Below are positions 46,210 to 56,500 of a stretch of DNA of 64,000 bases, in pieces (within the stretch, counting starts at the first letter, position 1; the number at the start of each line of letters is the position of its first letter). Made by a program: the position numbers and the translations under genes. Under the pieces are notes generated by a model. The model did no database searches. It was given only the letters and a program-made list of their open reading frames with translations, and had not been told where the DNA came from. Origin of the DNA: Trifolium pratense (Eukaryota; Streptophyta; Magnoliopsida; Fabales; Fabaceae); the NCBI RefSeq assembly GCF_020283565.1, contig NC_060061.1:26263362-26327361 (forward strand), given 5' to 3'.

Positions 46210-46786
46210 CTGAAATGCAGCAAAAACAAAGTGAATTCGATGATCAAATTCACCCTTTCACCGCAATTCAAGTGAAAGGGCGCAGGATAGGACGAGGACG
46301 CTGTCCCCGACCAAAGCCCTTTTCAAATGGCAATTAAAATCAAACCGAGGAGGGTAGCCCAGGTGAAAGACGGGGAGATAAGCTTCCCAGTTTGAATTTC
46401 AAACAACGAATTTCATGAAAAAATTCCTAAGTTAAAAAGGGAGAACATGCTCCCCAGCAATACAAACTATCTAAAGTTTCAAACGGGGAGATAGGCTCCC
46501 CGTCACCTAAACAAACTATCTAAAAGTTTCAAACGGGGAGATAGGCTCCCCGGCTCTTAAATAAACTATCTAAAGTTTGAAACGGGGAGATAGGCTCCCC
46601 GTCACTAGTTATCTAACCTAGAGTCTCAAAGGGGAGGAAATCTCCCCGGTACCAAGTTCATATGGTGCCCGGCATATTCATCCTAATGTTCATAAATTCA
46701 TACATTCTTCATAAAAAAAAAAAACGCCCAAAACTGGGCAGAAATGACAAAAGATAGATCTAAGCAAGAAAATTTGGAAGAATTAC
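46210..46786 (-). other. Predicted 5'UTR intron of the antisense gene
   Basis: The minus-strand donor is CAAG|GTAATT (intron starts at 46786) and the acceptor is GCATTTCAG|GTTGT (ends at 46210), nine bases before the start codon. The intron is 577 nt and contains the hairpin array at about 46365-46660. Confidence 0.6.
46365..46660. repeat. Array of GGGGAGATAGGCTCCCC hairpins in the antisense 5'UTR intron
   Basis: Six hairpin units are spaced about 50 bp apart, three of them with the identical core CGGGGAGATAGGCTCCCCG. They are linked by AAACTATCTAAAGTTT spacers. The hairpins can form on either strand. Confidence 0.85.
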
Positions 46787-46895
46787 CTTGAATATGAAGA
46801 AAATCTGAAGAACGATTTGACTAGTAAATTAGAACTTCAGAGAGAATCACAATTGTAGAGAGAGAGTGAAAAGTAAAAATGAAATTCACTCTCCT

Positions 46896-46906
46896 CTATT
46901 ATATAG
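46896..46906 (-). promoter_or_regulatory. TATA box for the antisense gene
   Basis: Read on the minus strand the sequence is CTATATAATAG. About 30-40 bases downstream a CT-rich leader (CACTCTCTCTCTACAATTG) begins, which is the usual plant arrangement of TATA box and transcription start. Confidence 0.6.
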
Positions 46907-47184
46907 ATCAAGCCAGGGGAGTGAAGAGACGCTTTGATCCAATGGTCCTTACACTCCCTCGTAAAAATCAAAGCAGTAAATGCACCCTTTCACATTCCCA
47001 ACGAATAAAGCTCTTCGAATTTCACTCGAGCAAGCCCTCAAGCAAAAGGGCTATATTTACAAAAAACCTCCTCGTTGCTAACTTCTTAGGTGCAGCAACG
47101 AGCAACAATTGATATTATCTCCTCGTCATAGTCGCGAGCAGGTATACTTCTCGTTGTTATCTCTTCGCCATGGCAACGAGCAAT

Positions 47185-47275
47185 TATTCCATCTTGTGCA
47201 GTATTTCCTCGCAGGAGATACGAGCAGCTATTCCATCTTGTACAGTATCTCCTCGCAGGAGATACGAGCAACACA
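47185..47275. repeat. 48-bp tandem repeat near the Ty3 3' end
   Basis: Two copies of a unit containing ATTCCATCTTG.ACAGTAT and CTCCTCGCAGGAGATACGAG. The segment CTCCTCGCAGGAG is itself a small palindrome. Confidence 0.75.
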
Positions 47276-47439
47276 TTTGAGCAAAACATTGCAAGTACTT
47301 GCTACGAGCAAAGCTTTGACGAGCACCTTCCTCATCCACATTTGTTCAAGAGAGGTTGCAAGGAGATTTCCTTCTGCAATTGGGCACACATCTAAAAGTC
47401 ATCACTCCTATGCCTAGGAGCAACGACTTGGGGGGCTCC

Positions 47440-47895
47440 TGTTCTGGACTAGACTAATGCTAGTCCACCTAGACCCTCACAAAGTCCACATGGCTTGCCC
47501 AACCACCTCCATGTCAGCATGGCACAACCTCTCCACCAAGATAGGGTAAAATTACTACTCTACCCACTATCTAAGGGTAATATCTTGGCAGTCCCTCTTA
47601 ATGGGCCTTGGCTTGTCCAGCCCACTAAGAGGACCTTTGGCCCAGAGCTGGGGGCTATAAATACTCTCCCTCTTGGGAGAGCAAGGTAGAACACTATTCA
47701 TTATCACAATTACTCTCTCTCTCTAACTTCTCTCTAGTATCTCTGTTGCTCTCTATTCCTTGTCTGACTTTGGCATCGGAGCACCTGCAGGTACGACCCC
47801 CCCCTCCGTGGACCATCTGCTCGGATTGCTGCCTTCCACCTGCTCAACGGACTTCCAGCTGGCCTTCTACCTGTTCTGATCAACAGTTAAGATCA
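47440..47895 (+). repeat. Ty3 element 3' LTR
   Basis: By eye it is identical to the 5' LTR except for one fewer C in the C-run near 47,798. It is followed by the GGTTT duplication. Confidence 0.95.
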
Positions 47896-48011
47896 GGTTT
47901 CATTTCATTCCATTAGTTTTTTGCAAATCCAAACAATGGAATTTGATTATTTACCTCTTCATTCCATTTCATTCCACCACATACCACCAATCCAAACATA
48001 GCATATCCTTA

Positions 48012-48793
48012 GGCTATGTTTGGATTGGTGGTAAATGATGGAATGGAGTGGTAAATATCCATGTTCTATTGTTTGAATTTGTAAAAAATCAATGGAGTGG
48101 AGTGAAATATGATGGAACTCGTTCCATCCTATACCATTCAATCTTCTCATTTTTCATTCCTCCCAATTTGGGGCATAAGCAATGGAATCAAACATTATAA
48201 TTAAAATATTACTCTTTTATCCTTATCTTTATTTAATCAGTACCACTACTCGATCATCCTCTAATCAAATATACGTTCTTCTTCCTTATTTTTATTTATT
48301 GTTCTTGCTTCTTTTTCTATGTTTATCCAAAAGGGGTCACTGAGAAACAAAGCACAAGATTATGTAAATATAATCATTGATTTGTTTATTTTAATTTGTG
48401 TTTTTTCAGTTTTTATTCACGCTTGGCCGATTTAACGAGTGATAGACACAATCACGCAGATGCTCTCTTTATTTTGCTTTGACATGTTTTTTTGCTTTTT
48501 TATTCTTGCTTTGTGTGCTTTTTAGTATTAAAAAAATATCATGTTAAATTGTTGAAGGATACAAAATTTTAGTGGTTTACATAAGGGTAAAAATGGAATA
48601 ATTTTTTTTAATTTATTCCGCCCCGTCCAATTTCCAAACAATGAAACAAAAATATTATTCCGTCGTATTAGAAATACCCAAACAATGGAATGGAATTTGT
48701 GTTCCATTCCGCTCCATTCTATTCAACTTCATCATCGTGTTTCATTCCGTTCCATTTCATTATGTTTCATCAATCCAAACAGTGTGTTTTAAT
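48012..48793. mobile_element. Second TIR element of the TTTGGATTGRTGG family
   Basis: It starts GGCTATGTTTGGATTGGTGG and ends with ATCAATCCAAACAGTGTG, an inverted match to the start. Both ends are followed inward by GGAATGGA/TCCATTCC words, as in the adjacent element. The interior is AT-rich and no transposase is seen. Confidence 0.65.
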
Positions 48794-51700
48794 AACCTTA
48801 TCCATAAAATATAACTTATATTGTCATAAATTCTGCTACTCTTTCATGGAAGAAGCACTCACACACATTTTTATTTCATGCCTTAGACAACAAGTCATCA
48901 AAATTGGGTTGAGAGTGCAAAATTCCACTTGTCCCTTGTCCATGCAGTTTTAGGCCTACAAAAGATAAAACAAACAAAATGAAGTAAAATAACTTTAGTA
49001 AGTTGACAAATTAATAATTAAGATTTATTAAGTGAAAACTACTACCAAAATCATGCATATTTCAAGAGTAGAGAACTAAGATCAATGACTTAATCAAGGC
49101 ATGCATAAGAGTGGAGTTTAGGCAATAGTCAAACTTGGTAAAAGCCTTAAGTAGGTTCCAATTTAGAGTCTAAGATTTTTCTTTCACATCCTACCTACTA
49201 CAACATTTTCAAAAAGTTTAAGCTCATTCACCTTTCTTTTTATGTTCAAGTCTTCCAAAAACTCTCTTTTTAGACCTAGTTATCTTACACATCTTCTTAT
49301 GACACCAAGAGCACACTTTATATAGATTTGGTCATTTTTCTAGCATATGAGTTAGACTACATTACATGAGCAAATTTCATACATTACATTCACAAGGTTC
49401 AAAGTTTTTTCTCTTTTAATGTATTTATTTATTTGTCTTTTATTCATTCATTTTAAGGTACAATTTGTCAATTATATCGTTATTTTCTCAATAACTTCAC
49501 TTTACATTTTTCATAAAATTTAATAGAGTGAAAATAGTATAAAATTTATTTGGAAAGAGATAATAAATTATAAAATAAAATGTAGATTAGCATTTTTATT
49601 TTGTTTTCAACGCCGTTTAATCTGGTTCGGTGTCAGTTATGGCATTAAGTGGTTTCAGTCTCCTCCCGATCGAAATTACCGAGGATCGAGCTGCGGTCCT
49701 CCCTACCAAGTTCGCGTCAATCATCACTGAACCAACTAACGATTGGTTGAATTTATAATATTAGTATTAATAAAATATTAACGATGGGTTATTAGTTAGC
49801 ATTTTACTTTGGAACATGTTAAGAAATAAGCCGAAGTTTATTTAAAAGTACTATTTTTAGTTGTAAAAAGTTGAATGCATGAATTTTAAACTGTTAGTAT
49901 TTCTTTATTGAGTTTCATTTCTCCTTTTACTTTTTACTATGGGTAAACCCGTGCGTTTTTATTAATTGTTATTAAAATATATAATTAAAATATTTTTATA
50001 AATAAAAAATAATAATTGTGATAACTATAATCACATATAGTTAAATAATATATATTATTTTAAAATATGATTATATTTAATATTAGTATATGAGTAAAAA
50101 AAAAGTTGTTTAGAAATATTAGATTTTTTATTAATTTATATCGTAGTTTGTTTATATTTTAATGTAATAGATCTCTTATAATATTTCATAAGTTTGAAAG
50201 GATGTATCATTTTTTTTATTTTATTAGTGTAATCATATAAGATTTTTGTTTTCTTTATATGAGTTGCAATTTTATAGTCAAATGTCACTTTGTTTTTTTA
50301 TTTTTGATGTATCCCTTATTTTATTATTTTCAATAAGAGTTGGAGGTATACCTAATTATACTTGTAGACAATATTGCTCATGAGAAATGTTAAAATAAGT
50401 TTTGATTATAGAATATGATTCATATACGGTGGCTTTGACTATTTGTTTCACGTGATCTCGTTTTTTGAAAATTATGTATCAAATAGCGTATTTGCTTACT
50501 ACGTTCTATGCAATTTAAGGTTCCAAATAACTTATCTACTTACTCATCTCTCATTCTCTTGGAGTTTATTCTCACTTATTCACTTGGTGAAATTTTATTC
50601 CAACTTTATTAGTCCCAATTTTTTAGTCTATTGTTTGGTTCACTTTTTTTTTTTGCTTGGTCCTTTTGTTTTTGGTTTGTTTTTCTTTTTCTTGGTGAGG
50701 TTTGTGTCTCTTCAAAATTATTGTTAGTTTTTGTCCCTCTTATTTAATATTTTCTTGAACATTTATTTTATTTTTCTTATTATATTATATAAACTTAAAT
50801 ATTTGTTGTTGTCAATATATAAGTTTGGACGAAGATTTTATATATTTCAATTTAGGTTTAGTTATTTGGTTAAGGTAGAGAAAGTCTTATAAATGAATTT
50901 AAGATTTAACATGTGTCATCTTCTTATTTTCTTAAAAAAATGTTATCTTATTCTTATAAATATTCCACTATTTTATTTTCAGCCATAACGTAAACATTAT
51001 TTTAGAATATGTACTTAATTTATCCAAAAAGTTATATTATTATGTAAATTAAATTAATAATTTTTGAATTATTGGTGAATTTTAGTTGTGTGTAAATATG
51101 TTTAAATATATGTGTGATTATATTTTCTAAATATATGTAAATATATTTTAACATCTACGGTTTTAATAATTTCTAAAATTTATTTTGACAAATGAGCATC
51201 AACAATTTTTATTTAATAATTTTTGTCTTTTTTAATTTAATTTAGAAAATTTTTAGTACAATTCTAAGTGGAGGAAAAAGTATTTAGCACAATTTCTAAA
51301 CTAACATGTTTTTAGCACAATTCTTTTCATTGATTCATTTTATGGTTGTAAGAATAAGATGACATGCGTAGATTAAAATAGGACCGACTATTAAAATTCA
51401 TATATATATTCATATTGAACCATCCAGATTTAGGCAAGTGTTATACGATAAATGCATGAAGATTATATATTTGGACAACCTTTAAGTCAAGTTGAATCAA
51501 TATACTTCTTGCATGTATTACAATTATAAGAACCGTATGACTTGAGTGTCAACTACAAAAAAAAAACTTATTTTAATTTCTACTTTGTTTTTGTTTCTAT
51601 ATTTCTCTTGATCGAGATCAAGTAGATCACCCACACATTGTAGACAATATAGTATTTAAAAATGACACACATATTTATATTTCTAAATTATTTGGATTGT

Positions 51701-52919
51701 CCTATTTTAATTGAATGCCTCCAACATCAATATACCCTTGATCTATATAAATTTTAAGGCACTTCAAAATTAATAAATAGAAGTCTCTTTTATCCTCTTC
51801 AACTTATTCACGTGAAAAAAATTAATTAGATTCCCATTAACAATTTTTTATACAAATCTTTTAACTTATATAAAATAATAAATGAAAAAGAAAAATAAGA
51901 AACAAATAAGCTAAAACATTAGACTAATAAAATAATAAATGAAAAAGAAAAGTTGTCTAATTACAAACATTATATCAATTAAAAAAATGATGATTTACAA
52001 ACTGCCATTAGAGTTAAATACACATCCTTACATGAGGTACCATTTCATAGGCTTTATAAGAAGCAAGGATGCAACGTAAGCAAAAATAGAAGTATGTTTT
52101 ATCCCGTTCTCCTCCTTCACATGAAAAAAATAGTCATATTCATATTAATCGATTCAACTCAAAGTTTAATTAATCATCGAACAAAATACCGGTTGATATT
52201 TTAAAAAATATCCAACCTAAAAAAGAAATATAAAAAATGATTAGAGATGTTATAAGAGTAATAGAAAAATTCCAATTTACAAACATATTAATAGGCAACT
52301 ATCACATATATGTATATCAATTTCTTAATCAATCACATGTAGCCATACCTGATATTCTAAGAGGTTAGACACTATCACCTACCAAGGACAAAAACCAATA
52401 TACTTATGATGTAACTATATATATATGCACACAAGCTTTTAAATCAATTCAAGACACTATAATGTGTAACTTTAACATATGGAAGGTGAAGATGCATAAC
52501 TTTTTCTCATGGAGATGTTAGACAAAGAAACCATAGAGTTTTTGCCATGAGATATATAAATTAAAATTTTGTTAAAACATAGAAGATAGACTTTCTGATA
52601 TGGTGGTGGTGATAATTAGTTTTTGGGTTAACTTTATATAGAACTTGTGTTTGATAATTAGCTAAATTTACATATTCAATATTAGTGTCTCCAAGAATTC
52701 TTTGTTTTCAATTGCATTAATATGGAATTGTAACATACAATATATATTTTAATATATTATTATTGTTTATTATTTATTATTAGAGTAACTCTATTATATG
52801 AAATATGAAAAGGTTTTAATAGAGATGATAAACTTTTCTTATAGAGTGCCACATCATCACAATGCTTGTTTGTGAGCAACTTAACCTTCCTTTTACCGGT
52901 AAAAGATTATATTATTTTA
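48794..52919. other. Gene-free AT-rich region
   Basis: No coding region is supported. At about 49,640-49,745 is a GC-richer repeat (AAATTACCGAGGATCGAGCT) also related to sequence at about 29,842. At 51,888 and 51,930 the word TAAAATAATAAATGAAAAAG is repeated. The rest is AT-rich, with pyrimidine-rich tracts around 50,500-50,750 producing chance open frames. Confidence 0.5.
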
Positions 52920-53256
52920 GGCAAAATTACACTACAGGTCCTTTATCTTATTTTTTTGTAACACTTTGGTCCTTTATCTTTTTTTTGTAACAGTTTGGTC
53001 CTTTATCTTTTATTTGTAACACTTTAGTCCTTTATTTTTTTTATTTGTAACATTTTAGTCCTTTTTTTTGTAACAGTTTGGTCATTTATCTTGTTTTATT
53101 TGTAACACTTTGGTCCTTTATTTTTTATAAATAAATAAGATACGGATCAAAGTGTTACGAAAAAAAAAAGATAAAGGACCAAATTGTTACAAAAAAAAGA
53201 TAAAGGACCAAAGTGTTAAAAAAAATAAGATAAAGTACTTGTAGTGTAATTTTGCC
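52920..53256. mobile_element. Foldback MITE just upstream of the intact ArgRS gene
   Basis: The ends GGCAAAATTACACTACAG and, inverted, TTGTAGTGTAATTTTGCC are terminal repeats. Inside, about six copies of TGTAACACTTTGGTCCTTTA are followed by about three inverted copies (AAAGGACCAAAGTGTTA). A transcript would form a long hairpin. It ends about 180 bp before the ArgRS start codon. The target duplication is unclear because both flanks are ATTATATTATT-like. Confidence 0.8.
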
Positions 53257-53436
53257 ATTATATTATTATTATTGGTGACTTTGTGTTTTGCATTTCTCTT
53301 TTGATAATTGTGGCGAGACACGGCCAGTGAGTGAGAAGCCGCCGTAAAACAGCTGGTAATTAGGGTTGCAGGTTGCGTGTGCCGCCGTTTATTCTTTCTT
53401 CACAGTTTCACTGAACGTTGCTTCTCGTTATCCACC

Positions 53437-53458
53437 ATGTTCATCGTAAGTTCTATTG

Positions 53459-53514
<56 letters not shown>

Positions 53515-56500
53515 CATTATTTTAGGGTAATCAATTTGTGATGTTTGTTTGTTTGTTTATGTGTTTTTGTATACAGGAACTAGATTGTCCTGCCAGTGTC
53601 AGAAAACAACTGGCAAACCTATTTGCTCAAGCTCTCAAAGCAACTGTGCCTACTGAACCTGATGTAGTCCCTTTGATTGATGCATGCATTGCAAAAAATG
53701 GTGCCAAACATGCTGATTATCAATGGTATCTTGTTTCGATATATGTTAAATTCATTAATGAATTAATGGATTTATACCACGTTTGGAACTTTTGATTGAC
53801 TTATTTGAATTTATATACATTACTGACATAAGCACGTGTTAGAATATTTGAGAGAGCTTGTGAAAACAACTTATGATCGACTTATTTGAGTTTATATACA
53901 TTACTCACATAAGCACTTGTCAGACTATATGACAGAGGTTATGGAAACAACTTATAACTTCGATAAGCTCTCTAAATAGCATATGAAAACATGTTGTAAG
54001 TTCAGATAGGTGGAATGGATTTAGGGTATGTTTGGATTGAATTATTTGAATTTATCAATTAACATAAGCACTATAAGATAGTTTATGAAAACAACTTATG
54101 GCTTGTATGAGAATATTTTGATTTCGTATTATATTCTGCAATAAAATTAACTTATACATAAGTGTTTAATTAAGTTGTTCATCCAAACAACCACTTAGTG
54201 TTTTAGTTGCACTGTATATTGGCAGAAGAAGGTTTTTTTTGAACAAGTTGGCAGAAGAAGGTTATTTGTAACTCAAATCTAATAATTTTTCTTTTTGAAT
54301 TATGGGTGCAGTAATAATGCAATGAGTCTTTTTGCTAAGATTAAAGGGAAGCAAGAGGAGTTCAAAAGTCCACGTTCACTTGCAGAGGTAAAATCAGAGA
54401 TAATTGCCTTAGTTTTTCCCCTACTTTGTTTGATTTTTTTTTATCCTTTTTATTAATTACTGATTTTGGAATTACATTTTTTTTTTGTTATTTTTGTCTA
54501 ATTTAAATGTATGTTTTTGTTTGTGTAGGGCATTATGAAAAATCTTCCTCCATCAGAAATGATAGAATCGTGCTCTGTTGCTGGTCCTGGATTTGTGAAT
54601 ATTGTCTTATCAAAGAAGTGGATAGCACAGGTGATTGATTGCATTTATATCTGTAGTTTTTTAAATTAGAAATAGTATGTATTGTGGGTACGTGTGTCTC
54701 CAAAATTATAGGCTAGTGTCTGAATTGTATTGTGCTCCTAGTATGTATTGTGGGTATGCGTGTCTCCAAAATGGTGCATCCGAAGCCTCTTAAAGACACT
54801 TTTAGAAACCATGCTATACCACTGCACAACAAACATCTGAGGCTGCAGCAAATCCCCAAAAATAATTCGACTTGGGATCTCGCGTCACGCCACTAATACG
54901 CTCGGGCAACCGAAACCGAATCGCTTCAGACCCAAGCCAAACAAGCGGTGACCTTATGAGATGCAACCAAGACGAAAACTCGACAGGGCAGCTGCGCAAA
55001 AAGCTCCTCTTCTAAGATCACACTACTTGCATTTAAAGGAACAAACAGCAGAAAACACAATATATCAGGAACACGCAAGTGAAAAAGCACATTTCTTATT
55101 TCTCTTCAATTTAGTTCATAAATTAATAAGTAGTATATAAAATATGGGAAATAGGTTGATTAAACAATACTTTTCTCTTCAATTTAATTCATAAATCAAT
55201 AAGTAGTATATAAAATATGTGAAATAGGTCGATGTAATCCTTAAAGTATATATGAAAATCTATCAATTTAGTCGATAACATCTTAAAAACATTAACAATG
55301 ACTATATTGAATTTTCTATATATTTCAAAACTACTTATTATATTTATATATAGTTGAAAAAAATTATATTTATATATAAGTTACAGACTAAATTGATATT
55401 TTATTATAATTTGTCAATTTTTTTTAAAATATTTTATTAATGAACCTTTTGAGGTATATGGATGGTGAAAATGAAGCAGTCCAAGGGTTATAATTTCTAA
55501 GCTGACTTTAATCACTCTGATTATAAGTTTGATGAATTTGATGACTTTAATCACTCTGATTATAGTTTGATGAATTTGAATGAATCTTATTAGTCTTTAA
55601 GAGGCTAGTATGTATTGTGGGTATGCATGTGTTTTATGGATTATGCACTTAACAGAAAAAATTCCTCCTGCAGAGCGTACAAAAGTTGCTTACTGATGGT
55701 ATTGATTCCTGGGCACCCCGCCTTCCAATCAAGAGGGTTATGGTTGACTTTTCCTCACCCAATATAGCAAAAGAAATGCATGTTGGTCATCTGAGGTCAA
55801 CCATTATTGGGGACACGTTGGCACGGATGCTTGAATTTTGCCAGCCTGAATGTCTGATCCGCCGAAATCATATCGGTGACTGGGGCACTCAGGTAGATTT
55901 AATCTCTAAAGTAAACTATGATATTTTGTTCCCTGTGTTCGGGCTATGGTTTTCTTCTAGTTGTGTCTGGGACCAATATCTTATGTAAGTAGTTTTTTTA
56001 ATCGCTTTCATGATGAAGAACATGAATTGGATTCCTTCAAATTAAATGAAGTCGTGGAGCCTTAAAAAATAATATAGATATTGAACTAGTTTCATTTGTG
56101 ACCAAATTAGCAATGTTTACTCATGACATATTTGCTTGAGTTATAGAATATTCTTTTTTGAATAATCTTATTTTGGTATTGGATCATATGGCTTAAAATC
56201 CATGCATTGATTTTGCAGTTTGGAATGCTGATTGCATACCTCTTTGAGAAATATCCGAACCCAGACGTTGTTAATGAATCTGATATTGGAGATCTACAGG
56301 TAAGATAGCATTTGGAAATGAACTTCATACTAGTTTTAGTTTACTAGTTGCATGCTTAGTGTCATTGAATTAAATGTAAATAAAAACTATGCATTTACAT
56401 TTCTACATAGCTAGCAGTTAATTTGTTACAAATACCCTGAAACCTAAATAGACAATATAAGCTGCTACTTTCTCATGAAACTGCCAACAGCCTTTAAAAG

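Larger units (their letters stand above)
40728..47895 (+). mobile_element. Non-autonomous Ty3-type LTR retrotransposon carrying gag and an antisense gene
   Basis: The element is 7168 bp long and flanked by GGTTT on both sides (40723-40727, 47896-47900). LTRs of 457 and 456 bp differ only in a C-run (9 versus 8). The primer-binding site TGGCGCCGACTGTGGGG starts one base after the left LTR, and a G-rich polypurine tract (GGGGGGC, 47430-47436) precedes the right LTR. Inside are gag, a fragment of the integrase C-terminus and a long region with an antisense gene; protease, RT, RNase H and the integrase core are missing. Base composition is clearly GC-richer than the surroundings. The antisense ORF places it near Tat-lineage elements such as Grande or Retand, an inference from layout. 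Confidence 0.93.
39511..48002. mobile_element. TIR element of the TTTGGATTGRTGG family, interrupted by a Ty3 element
   Basis: The left end GCACTATTTGGATTGATGG and right end (reverse complement GCTATGTTTGGATTGGTGG) are inverted repeats. The subterminal sequence is rich in GGAATGGA words. The Ty3 element 40,728-47,895 split it, and rejoining at the GGTTT target duplication restores continuous GAATGGAATT...ATTCCATT sequence. Pairing of ends with the neighbouring element (48,012-48,790) is ambiguous, because this left end most resembles that element's right end. Confidence 0.55.

Noticed and set aside
46365..46660. CRISPR-like array
   Set aside because: Regular spacing and palindromic units superficially resemble one, but the spacers are themselves repeated and the setting is a plant retrotransposon.
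50443..50727. 94-codon hydrophobic ORF
   Set aside because: It arises from a T-rich tract, with poly-F/L composition and no homologous look.
54814..54999. 61-codon minus-strand ORF in ArgRS intron 4
   Set aside because: No domain or splice context. Listed only as part of the GC-rich insertion.
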